This document shows positions 45,841-58,313 of a stretch of 64,000 nucleotides of DNA, piece by piece (the stretch's first letter is position 1; every line of letters starts with the position of its first letter). This DNA is from Prunus persica (lineage: Eukaryota; Streptophyta; Magnoliopsida; Rosales; Rosaceae). The notes under the pieces were generated by a model. The model worked only from the letters and a program-made list of their open reading frames with translations. It ran no database searches and was not told the origin of the DNA. A program made the position numbers and the translations under genes. The stretch is from contig NC_034013.1 of NCBI RefSeq assembly GCF_000346465.2, forward strand, positions 3,975,214 to 4,039,213. The letters run 5' to 3'.

Positions 45841-46888
45841 AGTTTACTTAAGATTTATAAACAACATTATCCTAGTAGAAGCGCTCTTGCCAACAAGTGA
45901 TCCAATATTTTGAGAAACGTAAATAGAGATTATTATAAATTAAATTAAGAGAAAATGACTAAGTTGATCCTTCTATCTTGGGTATTTTTCCGCTAGGTCC
46001 CATAACTAGAGAGGTGGCATAAGGGCGGATATACACTTGAGTTAGTGGGCTTCAGATTTTTGTGTGTGTGTAGTTTTAGTTGTTTAAGCTAAATATAGGT
46101 AAAGTAAATAATAGTCTAGCCCTTTATTTAAAATAAGCTAAGCTCTTTATGTAGAAATAAGCCCACTCTGGAAGCATATAGGAAATAGTAAACATGCAAT
46201 CCATAACCTATATAAATTTGATTAGAAGCAAACATCAGAATTTTTCTTCTAGCCACCCAAAACATCATATTTGAACCTTCAGAGCCTAGAATAAATAGCT
46301 CTCTCCCTCTGAAAAATTGTACCAACCTATTTTAAGTGGGTTCGCCAATCTTGATAAGTTTTTCTTTTTATTTATTTATTCAATTTCCAATTTGAATTGT
46401 TGTTGTTAAGTTTTTATGATTTAGGGTTTATGTGAAAATTTTTGGGGATTGTTATATATGTTTTATTTTTGCAACTTAAATTATTAATTAGTATATATGA
46501 TTTTTGGTGTCTAGTATTTCTTGTTAGGATATCATGTCACATGATTATAATAGACCAACAAAGAGAGGAAAAACTATTCTTCAAAAAAAGGGGTAACGAT
46601 AACAAGGATATACATACACCTTCTGCATATAATGTTGATACTTCAATTCCTGAGAAACTTTCTCAACTCGGATCTCAAGTAGTTGAACAATGTGTTTGAT
46701 TTGATATTTGTTTATATTTGGTATTTCTTTGTGTGATATTTGCTCGTAATGTGACCTTCTTTGATTTATAAAATTTATTCACATTTTTGTTTCAAGAGGA
46801 AAAATAAAAAAAGGCTTATAATATATCTCCTGTAAAAATAAAAATAAAAAATAGCTTAGTCCTATAAAAATTCCTGGATTCGCCATTG

Positions 46889-47065
46889 GTAGCACATCAA
46901 ACCAAAAACCAAGATCCTCCTAACTAAGACCATAACATGCAATACGATCGACAACTCCATTAGCAGTCCGAGAAACATGGTGAACAGAATAAGACGACAC
47001 TGAGTTGAAAAGACGACGAATATCCTTCACTAAACCCCCTTTTGCAGCAAAACAAACATCGTACT
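46889..47065 (-). pseudogene. LINE-type RNase H tail
   Basis: Minus strand: VKDIRRLFNSVSSYSVHHVSRTANGVVDRIACYGLS, the last helix and the H-x-x-R-x-x-N motif of the LINE RNase H domain, followed by a stop. It abuts the right end of the hAT-like element. A second, separate remnant from the one at 42885-43560. Confidence 0.72.
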
Positions 47066-48004
47066 TACTTCTAGTTGTAGATTAAGTAAACTAAAAATCT
47101 CTAATTATCAAAATTGAAACTATATATAGGTCTTCAAGTGAAAAATCAAGCAAATTCTAAGGACCCGAAATGTAAGTTGGACCTATTTTAATGTTTTAAT
47201 GTACATTGTACGAAGTTGTGTACATCATCGTTGTCGTGTACGCTATACACGGCTGCTATAGAACGAGGCGGATGAAATGAAAGTAGGCGTGACAAATGTG
47301 ACGACAATTATTAGAGGCATGAACGAATCTGCCGTCCACAAATAATCGAAATACAATAAAATAAAATAGTAAGAGCAAGACACGATTGGCTTGTTTAAGG
47401 CTGAACAAAAGCAAACCCTACAGCTTTCCCCACTTGCTTAAATTGTTTTCACGTTTATTTCCTGCGACTTTTTTGTCCTCCTCCTCATGGGACCCTGAAA
47501 AACTGACATCCCATTATGTGCATGAACATTTCTATTTTTATTTTTATTTTTAAATTGGTGAAAGCGATTTTGGTCATAGAGCATTAAAAATCTTTACATG
47601 GATTGGAGATTGTAAAGGTTCAATATCTTTAATGTACCGAAAAGAAAGTCGACATAGTAGAAAATAATAATAACTGATTATAAATAAAATTAGAAATTAC
47701 GATGTCAAGTGTTGAAAAAAAAGATAGCGATTTTTATGCTCTAAGTTTAGTATGTGTACGTAGAAAAATGACAAAATATTTAGTTTGGAGTGCAAAGGTT
47801 AAGCTGATAGTGCCAAAATCGTTACCCGAAAAATCACTTTGGCTTGGTCATATTCATACTAGTCTGCTAACACAAAGAATGAGAATTCTTACTTGAATTT
47901 TCTTTGGCTCATTGATGGCTTGACTATTCCCTTGAATTTTCTTTTACCCCAAAAATGAAATATGAAGTAATTATTCTTATTATTATTATTATTATTATTA
48001 TTTT
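47066..48004. other. Intergenic, no gene seen
   Basis: AT-rich; an ATT/TTA trinucleotide repeat at about 47977-48002. No gene called. Confidence 0.45.
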
Positions 48005-48100
48005 GAGGTTATTTCCTATTGAAAGGGGCGATAGACTAAGATTCGAACCCAGGACTTTGCCTGAGGGAGTAAAATTCCAAATCACTACACTAATGGGTCA
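48005..48100 (-). mobile_element. tRNA-derived SINE fragment
   Basis: Minus strand: agtgtagtgatttgg (A-box side) and cctgggttcgaatctt (B box). Short copy of the family at 40395-40580. Confidence 0.58.
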
Positions 48101-49879
48101 TTTGCAATATGAAGTAATTTTTATAGAGGAAGAAGGAGGGGTTTTTCTGAAAAGGGTGGTGGTGGTGACTCTGGATTGAAGGAAGGGGTGTGGCTGGAGA
48201 TGGTGCTTAAGGGTATGGGCCGAGGAAGGGGTGCAACTGGGGATGGTTGCTAGATAGGGGTCGGATTCCTCATGGACTGGTAGCTTTCAAAGAAGATGAT
48301 AGGGGCATCGTCATCGTGGTTGGTGATGTCGCTCGATAGGGTCTTGAAGATGTGTTGGGTTGAAGCTGAAACGAGGTTATTGTTTTGTCTCTTTAATTGT
48401 GTTTCTTCCTTCTCATTATTTGGTGTTTCAAATTTTTAATTAAGATTTTTAATCTTATCTCTTAATTTTGAATGTAATTTTTAACTTTATCGTAACAACG
48501 AAATCATATCATCACTAGCCACCAGGTTCATATGTCACATCATCTTTTGATGATCATTTTTAACAATAAATTATCACTATTTCGTAAACGTGCCGACACT
48601 AAAATATTCAAATTGAAAAACACGATTTAACCATGCTATTTGATGAAAGATTCAATGTACTAAGCTGAAATTAACCTTGTAATATATTACTTCTTTTTTC
48701 ACTTTCCTCTTTCTGCTGAATATTGAAAGATATACAAGACCAGCCTTGGTGGAAAACCATGTCCTCATTCATGGACCCTCATAGAAATCATTATCTTTTC
48801 GTAAAGTGTGGTGCAAGCGATAGTGACAACATCCACATTCGCACCATGTGATTATCTAACGAATCTATTTTTCTAACAGGAGTGAGTGAAATCAGTTGGT
48901 CAAATTAGTGTGTTGATTTTTTGCATTTTAGTTCGATTCTGCGTTCTGTACGTTAGACTAAAATATCACTTTATAAAAAATAAAAATAAAACCCACCAAG
49001 TGAAGAAGCAAAGCTACGCACCTGAGGGTTCTTTTTTCCTCTTTTGTTTGGTTCAACCTGAGGGTCACCTTCTGGAAGCAGGACAAGCTTTTGTTTACAA
49101 CTATTAGCTTCTGTACTTTGTGATTTTTGTTTTGCAATTGATTCTTGCTCAATAAAATATTTGTATTATTAAAAAAAATGCAAAAAGAAAAGAAAAAGAA
49201 AAAGATTCCTGAACAAAAAAAAACAAAACAATCTCTTAGCAGAAGAAACAAAAAGGGGATAAAATAATAATGGATTCAAAAATTAGACGACAAAAGAACA
49301 AACAAATTTGAGAGATTAAAACAGATTAGCTTGTATTGCAATGGGAAGAGAACGACGTCGTAGTGGACTCTCAGTGGACCCCGTTGAAAATGTTGGCGTT
49401 CGTGACGATAAGGTTCATGGGTTTTAACGAAAAAAAAAAACAAAGGATAAGATAAGTATTTTTTTTTTTTTAAAGATGGGGAGGATTTTTCACATGGGAA
49501 GGAGGAATGTTACACGTGCCTAACAAAACAAAAATAAAAAAGAAAAAAAAGAAAAAAAAGAAGGGAAACGTGCTTTTACGACACGCATCAAGCAAAACGT
49601 GTTTTTAAATATTTAAACCGTGTATTATTATACGCGAGCAAATTGTAATAAATTAATGATTATCTGGTGTGGGAATTTTGAAAACGAGGGAAAGGACGAA
49701 TGGGGGGCGACCAGATCAAGGGCCAGGATTCGATCTGTGAAGCCAACGCGTCCCCACCCTTTTTGTCTTTTATGTTTTATATTCCGTCGTTGAGTCGTTG
49801 AGTCGTTGTCCGCTACTCGATTCAAAGTAATTAACCTGAGAGGAAAACAGGAGCTTCAGATGGATTGCCGATTAGTTCG
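48101..49879. other. Intergenic, no gene seen
   Basis: A GT/GA-rich stretch (48110-48400), then AT-rich DNA with A runs. The part 49670-49870 is less AT-rich and could be a promoter for the exon-like segment that follows. Confidence 0.4.
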
Positions 49880-49956
49880 ATGGCGTGCGCCGAGGATTTG
49901 GATTTTCACTGCTGCTGCCGAGAGGCGGCTACTTCGTGGAAGCTAACTGTAGAAAG
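49880..49956 (+). other. Exon-like open segment with splice donor
   Basis: An ATG at 49880 opens 25 codons (MACAEDLDFHCCCREAAT...) that end at a GTGATG splice-donor-like site (49957). The segment is GC-rich against AT-rich surroundings. I do not recognize the protein and find no matching second exon, so it could be the remains of a gene, a short uORF or chance. Confidence 0.25.
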
Positions 49957-52899
49957 GTGATGATTAAACTCCCGAACAATGGATTTTAGAACAGTTTTTG
50001 CATCTCAACTGTTGTTTACTAATCTTCGTATTGGAAATGTCACCATTGCGACAGCTCATTGCTTAAGTCACAATTTAGAAGTAATATCTTTAGAAAAATA
50101 ATTAGAGATCGTTTAATAATGCATGTGTGTGGAACAAATTTTATGATTTTAGTAACATTAAGATCCTTATGATGAATTGAGTATTTATTTGATACATATG
50201 GATAACTAAACGATCTCCAACTAATTTTTTTATATAGATGAACAGTTTCAATTATGACATATTCACAAGGAGGATTTGTTAATCATAAGAACTATAGTGG
50301 CCGAGGAAGTGCACCCGGAAGATCCTTCGTTAAAATAGCAAATAATAGCATTGCATTTGTACATTGTGTTTGATAATCATTTTACTTTTCATTTTTACCA
50401 TATTGAAAACAAAAAACTTGTATTGCAACCAATTTTAGTTTTAGTTTTTTTTTAAAAAACCAAAAACTGTTTAAAAGTTGTTTTAAACTATTTTCAATTT
50501 TTTGCGGAACTTGGATATTGAATTTTGTTGGGGTCAAATTATGAATTTGAGATCATAGAATGAAAGTACATGTTATAAAGGGTCTGTAGTATTTTTCGAT
50601 GAATTTTTTGGAAGTTAGGATGATTTTATTTATTTATTTATTGTAATTTTGGATATGGAGGTCCCAAGGATTGGATTGGGTATGCGACCAAATGCAAGTG
50701 TCGAGCGCATGGGTCCAAGTCCGGAGGTCCTAACCGCTATGCATTACATTTTTGGTGATGTAAAATTGGTGAATGAGAAAGGAGCGAAAAAAGAAAAAGA
50801 AAAAAGGAAAACTGAAAACACTTTCAAGTTGTTTTAACAAATAGGGGAGGTTTTGAAAACAAGCCACCACTTCATTTTTACCCTTTCTCCTCCACTAAAC
50901 TATTTACTTAGACGCTTTGAAGCTCTAAGGAACTCTCTCTATAAAAAAAAAACCCTTAGGAACCAACTCTAGCCACCGCTGCCCTTTTGGGGGTGGTGGC
51001 ATCCTTCTCCACCCATCTCCACCTCTCTCCCCTCCTCTCCTTCTCTACCCTACCATTCCCTCCCATCCCCTCCCCTCCCTTCTTCGCCCATCCCCTCCCC
51101 AATTTTTGGTGAGGATGAAGTAGTAGTGTATTGGTAGTTTTGTTGGTGAATTTGATGACAAACGAGGTGGTTGTGTGGGTTTTACTCACTTGTTGTGTGT
51201 TTACAATGTCTTGAACTGTAATAATTGCATCAACTGTTTGTTTGTAGTCTATTCTCTACTTGTGAGAGTTGTAATTGTATTGGTAGTTTTAGACAACAAA
51301 CCACTGCCGCTTTGTGTTATCGTTGAACACAATCTTATATTTATTTCTTTTAGATATGATAGTTATTCAAGGAGATAATATTCTCATACTATAAAGATCA
51401 ATACCAATATCTGCAGCAAATAAATAATTTTGGTATTTATGTGATGACTTTAAGACTTAAATATGAGGGAGATAGCGAAAAGATTGAGCATTATTGGAAT
51501 TACTCATGTAACTTGCCATGGAATGTATAAAATATAAAATATGATAGTAAATCATTATAAATATAGAAAAGATTAGAGTGTATTTTAACACTCTTTCATT
51601 CTAAAGTTCCTTATTTTCTTTTTCTTTTTTTTATAATTAATTTATTTTAATTTATAAATTTTTTTTATACAATTGCCGTAGTTTTATAAAAATTTTACTG
51701 ACAACGATAATTTGTCGATGTTTCCATGTTTTTGGACTACTGATATTTCCAAAACCATCAATATTTAAGACCACACGCATATCCCCCACGCTCTCCTTCA
51801 CACACATATCTTCTTAATAGGTATGTAAGATAAATTTAACCCACCGCATTTTGAAATTTTGGATCCGTTCCTAGCTTGTGTGGCTTATGGTCTTTATGCC
51901 AAATTTATGACTACAAATTACAATTATCATTTTCTCTCTAGAAAGGGTGATTTTGAAAATTAAATTTCATTTTTTAAAAAACAGAAAACAAAATATGTAT
52001 CAAACATGTTTTTAGTTTTTTTTTAAAAAAAGTAAAAATGAAATTGTTATCAAATATCGGTAAGACCCTAAGAAAATGAATCTAGTAATATACTTATCAA
52101 TGCGACTAATTTAACTGCATATGCTCTAATTAGTATTGGCCAAGTCTTCTTTTTTCCATCTTTAGTGGCCAGTTAGTTTTTTTGAAATTCTTCTTTTCTC
52201 ATCTACCTATAGTGAAGTTGTTGCTCATGAGATTGCTCACCAAATCTTATATTTTTTTTTATTGGGTTTTACATGAAAATTTAATTTGGCAACTAAGAAA
52301 AAAATCTAGCCAAATTGGTCACTGTGTTTTCCTAAGTGTACAATTTATAGACATATATTTTATAAGTTAAGTGCATTTTTTTTATAGGAAGTACTTTCAA
52401 TCTTCTTCCTTTAACTCAACGAGTTAGGGTATATTGTGCTATTAGGGTTTAACAAATTGGGGGAAGATTAAATGTGCTTTACAACAATCTGTTAGAGGGC
52501 ATCACAAGTAGAGGAAGAACATTAAACGTGCTTTGTAAAAAAATAAAAAATAAAAACTGCACTTAACGGAAGATAATAGAATGTCTATAAATTGTAAACT
52601 TTGGAAAACACAGTGACTAATTTGGCTTATTTTTTGCTCAGTGACCAAATTGAATTTTCGTGCAAAACCTAGTGACCAAAAAGGTATTTAACCAATAAAA
52701 AATAGGTTTAAGTGCTACAGTGCACCTTGAAACATTAGTCAAATCCTCTTTTACCCCCTTAAAGTCAAAGTGACACACTTTGCCCATTGACCAAGGTTTG
52801 ATGTTTCACATTGCCCCTACCGTAACTCCATCAAAATGTCCGTTAAGTTTGATGATGTGGCAGGGGTGTGTTAGTAATTTTGAAGGAAAATGACTTCCT
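49957..52899. other. Intergenic, no gene seen
   Basis: AT-rich. Holds a C-rich tract at 50985-51105 (listed apart) and several T runs. Short open frames here show no known domain. Confidence 0.45.
51030..51105 (-). repeat. CCCTCC-rich tract (G-rich on minus strand)
   Basis: The minus strand carries closely spaced runs of 3-4 G (gggaggggaggggatggg and neighbours), a composition that fits an intramolecular G-quadruplex. Confidence 0.6.
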
Positions 52900-53330
52900 A
52901 TGTCATTTCTCAATGGATGGGAAATGAAGATTCTTTTCCTATGTTTGGTAATTCTGGGAAAGTAATCAAGAAATACCACTTTATTTCCTTTCACATGTTT
53001 GGTTTATGTAGGAATATAAAACAAAGTTGGTTTAATTTTTCATGTATACCCATATGAAATCAAATAAAAAAAATGCATTTAATGCTATATTATAATTCTA
53101 AATTGTTAATGAGGACAATATGATCATGAAAAATGTGTATTTAATTTTGGCTCATAACTTTCCCGTGAGGAGGAAAACAAAACCCAAGTGGGTTGGAGGG
53201 CTTCACTTTCCCCCTACTTTTCCATGTGCAAGACAACGATTTCCCATGTTTGGAATTACCAAACATGGGAAAATAATTGATTTCCCCATCCCCAAGCCTC
53301 TTTTTCCATGAACCAAACAAGAGTAAAATG
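52900..53330. mobile_element. Harbinger-like inverted-repeat element, boundaries uncertain
   Basis: The words cctatgtttggtaattc (left) and cccatgtttggtaattcc (right, reversed) repeat in inverted orientation, with gggaaa blocks, and the right arm holds a perfect 14-bp stem (53240-53253 with 53259-53272, loop aatta). The wording recalls the Harbinger-like family at 9994 and 33006. No ends or target duplication established. Confidence 0.45.
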
Positions 53331-53775
53331 GGATTTGACTTTTCAGAATGAATTAAGCCTAAAAAATTATACTAATTTTATCATTTATGTGCAGCATTCC
53401 ACATATAAGAAGTCGACTAATAATTTTAATTGTTCATATAAATATCTAATTATTAATCATCTGATGTTTGAAGTAATTAATTCAATACAAAAGATTATGC
53501 CGTTATAAGTTTTTGAATAGATTCAGCTTTTTATCCCAGGATAACTAATTCTAAAAAAAAAAAAAGTTTCCGAATAGATTCAGCCTTTATTCTAGTGGAA
53601 AAATAAATTCAACCTTTTATTCCAGTCAAAAGATTATGCAGTCAAACTTTTACTCCATTACTCATGTGAAATAAAGATCTTGGAAAATCACCTTATCCCA
53701 AAAACGCACATTTCTATTGTTATCATCATTTTCCAGTTAAACTTACGTTTTTGTAATAAATAAGCCACGCCTCCG

Positions 53776-53781
53776 CACGTG
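53776..53781. promoter_or_regulatory. G-box (CACGTG)
   Basis: Perfect palindromic CACGTG 461 bp before the MYC2-type start codon. Confidence 0.6.
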
Positions 53782-53886
53782 ATTATGGTGTTAGTGTTGC
53801 AACTTGCAGTGTCGGAAGTCCAAACTCCAAAGCCCATTTCCGAATGGTCAAAAGTCAAAGTGTTTCCAGCTGTGACACTTGTAACG

Positions 53887-53892
53887 CACGTG
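53887..53892. promoter_or_regulatory. G-box (CACGTG)
   Basis: Perfect CACGTG 350 bp before the start codon, next to a second ACGT core at 53897-53900. Confidence 0.6.
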
Positions 53893-54236
53893 ACGCACGT
53901 CCAAGCTTTAGATAGATGTATGTACATACGCCGGCTTTTGGATGATCTACGCTGGCGATTAAATCGGCCAACCCGATTTTCCCCGAAACTCCCCCTTCCT
54001 TTTTACTCGGCTTGCGCTAGTAAACTTTTTGTCCGCTCACTCTCTCCTCCACCCTCCACCCACTTTCCTCCCCAACCAAAATTCAGCTCAAATGCTCTCC
54101 AAATAAATCCCCAAACACAAATTCAGAACTCCCCAAATCAAAATTATCTCTCTCTACCTTCTCATTTTCTCTCCGCACCCTATCCTCTCTTTGTCGTCCA
54201 CACCTACTCTTACGTCACTAAGACGGTATCGCTCAC

Positions 54237-56300
54237 ATGACGGACTATCGGATACCGCCGACGATGAATCTTTGGACGGACGACAACGCGTCGCTGATGG
54301 AGGCCTTTATGAGCTCATCCGATCTGACGTCGTTTTGGGCGGCGCCATCGGCCCAGCCCACGCCTCAACCCGCTCACCCCCAAGCCCAGCCTCAGTCGTC
54401 AGCCTCCACTTCAGACTACCCGAAGGCGGCTGCTGTCGCGCCATCTCAGCCGTCCATCACGCCCTTCAACCAGGAGACCCTCATGCAGCGCCTCCAGGCC
54501 CTCATCGAAGGCGCTCGTGAGAGCTGGACCTACGCCATCTTCTGGCAGTCCTCGTACGACTACTCCGGCGGCACCGTTCTCGGGTGGGGTGAAGGGTTTT
54601 ACAAGGACGAGAGGGACAAAGGCAAGGCTAAGGCCAAAACGACGACGTCCGCCGCCGACCAGGAGTACAGGAAAAAAGTCCTCCGCGAGCTCAACTCCTT
54701 GATTTCCGGCGCCGACACGTCAGCAGACGACGCAGTAGTGGATCAGGAGGTGACCGATACCGAGTGGTTCTTCCTGGTCTCGATGACTCAGTCGTTCGTC
54801 CCCGGCGGCGGGCTTCCGGGTCAGGCCTTCTTTCACTCGACCCCGGTCTGGGTTGCTGGAGACCGGCTGGCTGCGTCCCCGTGCGAGCGGGCGAGACAGG
54901 GCCAGTTGTTTGGGCTGCAGACTATGGTTTGCGTTCCGACGGCAAATGGGGTGGTTGAGCTGGGCTCGACGGAGCTCATCTACCAGAGCTCGGATCTGAC
55001 AAACAAAGTCCGGGTTTTGTTCAATTTCAACAATTTGGAAGTGGGTTCGTGGCCTATGGGCGGCGGCGGTGCCGATCAGGGAGAAAATGACCCGTCGTCG
55101 CTCTGGATTAACGATCCGTCGTCCACCACCATCGAAGTCAAGGACCCGGTGAACATGGCTCCCGTTACTTCGGCACCCACCAGCACCAGCACACAGCCCG
55201 TCTCGAAGCCAATTCAGTTCGAAAGCCACCAGCCGAGTTCCAGTAGCTTATCGGAGAACCCGAGCGCGATTCAATTACAACAATCGCAGCAGCAGCAGCA
55301 AGTACAGCAGCAGACGCAAAGCTTCTTCACCAGGGAGCTCAATTTTTCCGATTATGGTTACGACGGGAGCAGCGGGAAGAACTCCAATTCCAATTCCCAT
55401 TCGTTGAAGCCTGAATCGGGGGAGATTTTGAGTTTCGGTGAGAGCAAGAGGAGCTCTTACAGCGCCAACGGAAAATTGTTTTCAGGGCACTCCCAAATTG
55501 CCGCCGCCGAGGATAACAACAGCAAGAAGAAGAGGTCGCCGACCTCTCGCGGCAGCAACGACGAGGGGATCTTGTCGTTTAGCTCGGGGGTGATTTTGCC
55601 GTCCAGTGGTGTCGTGAAATCGGGCGGCGGTGGGGCCGCCGATTCGGACCACTCCGACCTTGAAGCCTCGGTGGTTCGGGAGACTGATAGTAGCCGGGTT
55701 GTGGACCCCGAAAAACGACCGAGAAAACGGGGTCGTAAACCGGCCAACGGGAGAGAAGAGCCCCTGAACCACGTTGAAGCAGAGAGGCAAAGAAGAGAGA
55801 AGCTTAACCAGAGATTCTATGCTCTCCGAGCGGTGGTACCAAACGTGTCGAAAATGGACAAGGCATCGCTTCTGGGCGATGCCATATCGTATATCAACGA
55901 GCTGAAGGCGAAGCTGCAGACAACCGAGAGCGATAAGGAGGACTTGCAGAAGCAATTGGAGTCGATGAACCAGGACTTGGGTTGTAAAGACTCGAGTTCT
56001 CTGTCAGACGACCTCAAAATGTCTAAACACCAAGCTAGTAGTAAATTAATAGACTTGGATATTGATGTGAAGATAATCGGATGGGACGCCATGATTCGAA
56101 TTCAGTGTTGCAAGAAGAACCACCCTGCAGCCAGATTAATGGCTTCTCTCAAAGAGCTTGATTTGGATGTACACCATGCCAGCATTTCTGTAGTCAATGA
56201 TTTGATGATACAACAAGCCACTGTCAAAATGGGCAGCCGAATTTACACTCAGGATCAGCTCAGGTTAGCTCTTTTATCGAAAATCGGCGACTCCCGGTAA
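54237..56300 (+). CDS. MYC2: MYC2-type bHLH transcription factor (jasmonate signalling)
   Basis: Intronless, 687 residues, as usual for MYC2. Begins [19 protein letters not shown]. The bHLH-MYC_N region (about 80-260) includes the JAZ-interaction segment ([17 protein letters not shown]...[10 protein letters not shown]) and the acidic activation segment ([15 protein letters not shown], about 173-187). A Gln-rich stretch is at about 346-361 and a basic NLS-like [10 protein letters not shown] at 493-502. The bHLH is at about 509-558 with His512, Glu516 and Arg520, the H-E-R residues that read the G-box/E-box. The C-terminal about 75 residues (from about 610) form the ACT-like dimerization fold. 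In this family the protein is held inactive by JAZ repressors and released by jasmonate-Ile/COI1; it also links to MED25. Coding GC is clearly higher than the flanks. Which of MYC2, MYC3 or MYC4 is not in doubt by start and length, but a phylogeny would settle it. Confidence 0.93.
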   Translation: MTDYRIPPTMNLWTDDNASLMEAFMSSSDLTSFWAAPSAQPTPQPAHPQAQPQSSASTSDYPKAAAVAPSQPSITPFNQETLMQRLQALIEGARESWTYAIFWQSSYDYSGGTVLGWGEGFYKDERDKGKAKAKTTTSAADQEYRKKVLRELNSLISGADTSADDAVVDQEVTDTEWFFLVSMTQSFVPGGGLPGQAFFHSTPVWVAGDRLAASPCERARQGQLFGLQTMVCVPTANGVVELGSTELIYQSSDLTNKVRVLFNFNNLEVGSWPMGGGGADQGENDPSSLWINDPSSTTIEVKDPVNMAPVTSAPTSTSTQPVSKPIQFESHQPSSSSLSENPSAIQLQQSQQQQQVQQQTQSFFTRELNFSDYGYDGSSGKNSNSNSHSLKPESGEILSFGESKRSSYSANGKLFSGHSQIAAAEDNNSKKKRSPTSRGSNDEGILSFSSGVILPSSGVVKSGGGGAADSDHSDLEASVVRETDSSRVVDPEKRPRKRGRKPANGREEPLNHVEAERQRREKLNQRFYALRAVVPNVSKMDKASLLGDAISYINELKAKLQTTESDKEDLQKQLESMNQDLGCKDSSSLSDDLKMSKHQASSKLIDLDIDVKIIGWDAMIRIQCCKKNHPAARLMASLKELDLDVHHASISVVNDLMIQQATVKMGSRIYTQDQLRLALLSKIGDSR

Positions 56301-57783
56301 GAAAAATGGGAACCAGAGGAGAGGAGAAACAGAGAGTTTGTTTTGGATTTCAATGGTGGTTCAGGGCTTTTGGGACATTTTGAGGCTCCCGACAAAGCAG
56401 CGAGCTCTGTTAGATACTGGTTCCACGCGTTTCTCATGTCTTCTTGGGTAGCATTTTGTTTTAGTATAGATTGAGTTTGAGGAGCTGAAACAATTTTCTT
56501 AGGTCCAAAACTACATGGCTTCCTCCCCTTCAGTGAAAATAGCTATATTTTTTTGTTCTGTTTTTGGGTGTCAATTTTCTGTCTTTCTTCTTTGTATATA
56601 TAAGTGTTATAAATTTGAACCCCATGGGAGTTCTGGTTAGTGATGTAGAAGTACGTATTTCAGAATGTAACATTTGTAATCTGTTATATCCACTACTGAA
56701 TTCAGCATTCAAACAAGTTGAACTTTCTTCAACTTTTAATCTTCCCCTGTTATCGTTGGATTTCCTCAATTTTTCTATGCACAAGTTTTCATCAATTTGC
56801 TTGGTTTTTTTTTGGGGTAAAGACCTGGGCTTGCAGATTTCAGGTGCATGAATTTGTTTGTGGCAAGTGGTTTTATTTTAGTGCCATGAATTCAGCATAT
56901 ACCAGAAGGGTGAAATTCTAGCTATTATACAAACGATAATTTACTTTAAATTAATTTAAATTACGAGGAAGCGGATTCGAAATATATCTGCATGGCAAAA
57001 GCCTTTTTATGTTCCTACAGGTTATCTAAAAAATGCCCCAAAATCCAAAAGGGCACACTTCGTGAAAGCCCTGGGGTCTATTTTTGTTGCTGAAAATGCA
57101 CCGACACTAATGGATAAAAAAAGGATGCAGCACACTTCGCCATATTTAGTAATTGCAGTTACCATTCTGTAAATGGAGCAAATATTATGCATCATGGAAG
57201 CAAGCGGTAAACATAAAGGAACACCAAAAGAAGTTGGTTTCTCACTTTTTCTGATTGTTTCTCTTTTACCTTGGCATCCACATTTCTCCTAATATAACCA
57301 ATGCTTTTTGCCTCAATGCGGGTTTAAAAAGGGCTTGAAGAACAGCTCATACGTGGTAAATTTCCAGAACATTGAGTATCTCATGATTTTTTTTTTCTCC
57401 CCCACCTTTATAGTATAGGCATTTTGGTACAGCACAGTAGATACATGTGTTTTTCATTTCTGGAGTAGGAGAAGCAATGAATCAGAATTCAGAAGAGGAG
57501 GAGAGAGAGAGTAAAAAAAAGAGCCTCAAATGTTTATTTTTGTTGTTCATGTTCTATTCAGTTCTGTTGGGTTCTTCTGGTGTGGCCCAGAAAGTGACCC
57601 TTCATGCCTTGCATTGCATGACTCGAATATAAAGGGATTTACTACCTAATCAGAGACCATTTTTAATAAAAAAATTTGTTTAGAAATTAATTCTTTTTGC
57701 TCAACTTGTGGTGTGGGTGTCTATATCAATCAATCAGCCTATTTTTAATTTTAAAGAAATATCAGCTGGCTAATTTTGGGGTT
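56301..57783 (+). other. MYC2 3' UTR and downstream spacer
   Basis: Probable 3' UTR to about 56620, then AT-rich DNA. Short open frames here show no domain. No second gene is visible. Confidence 0.5.
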
Positions 57784-58313
57784 GGGTTAATTATTTTATT
57801 AGTCCCTGAATTTAGATTCGATTTACATTTGAGTCCTTCAATTTTCAAAATCATTCCCGTGGTCCTTTAACTTCACTTTCATTAGGACAAATGGTCATGC
57901 AGTCAATTTTGTTAACTTTTTCTGTTAAATGCAGTGGCAAAATGGTATTTTTATATTAAAACCAAAAAAATGAATGAAAAATCATATCTTGAAAATAACA
58001 ATATAAAAAAATCAAATAAAAAACCAAAAAAGAAAAAAAAAAGTTTGGGGGAGTAGAAATCGGGATTTTTTTTTGGGGGGGGGGGGGGGGGGGGGTTTCC
58101 GGGCGTTATATTAATTTTATTTTCCTCTTTTAATCAATTTAATACAAAAATACCATTTTGCCCTTGCATTTAACAGAAAAGTTAACAAAATTGATGGCAG
58201 GACCATTTGTCCTAACGAAACTAAAGTTGAAATACCACGGGAATGATTTTGGAAATTGAGGGACTCAAATGCAAATTGGGTTTGAGCTCAGGGACTAATA
58301 AAACTATTAACCC
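57784..58313. mobile_element. MULE-like inverted-repeat element
   Basis: Arms of about 190 bp in inverted orientation (gggttaat...attagtccctga at each end). The flanks are a 10-bp direct repeat, ttttggggtt (57774-57783 and 58314-58323), close to the 9-bp Mutator target size. Interior is AT-rich with a 21-base G run (58075-58095). Non-coding; different sequence family from the MULE at 4332. Confidence 0.75.

Larger units (their letters stand above)
44946..46888 (+). mobile_element. hAT-like element with decayed coding sequence
   Basis: Ends are inverted repeats: CAGTGGTGGAGCCAGGA on the left and, reversed, CAATGGCGAATCCAGGA on the right. A frame at 46442-46699 (KRGNDNKDIHTPSAYNVD...LSQLGSQVVEQ) resembles the N-terminal leader of TTF-type zinc-finger hAT transposases; the zinc finger and hAT dimerization domain are gone. 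No clear 8-bp target duplication remains. A Helitron fragment is nested inside. Confidence 0.5.
53331..54236 (+). promoter_or_regulatory. MYC2 upstream region and 5' leader
   Basis: Two G-boxes CACGTG at 53776-53781 and 53887-53892; the second is inside gcacgtgacgcacgt, with two ACGT cores. From about 54030 the sequence is strongly pyrimidine-rich (ctctctcctccaccc), which looks like a 5' UTR. No TATA box is evident. G-boxes are the preferred sites of MYC2 and allied bHLH/bZIP factors, so auto- or cross-regulation is possible. Confidence 0.55.

Noticed and set aside
54191..55955. Overlapping frames inside the MYC2 gene on both strands
   Set aside because: Side effects of GC-rich coding sequence; the MYC2 frame has all family motifs in order.
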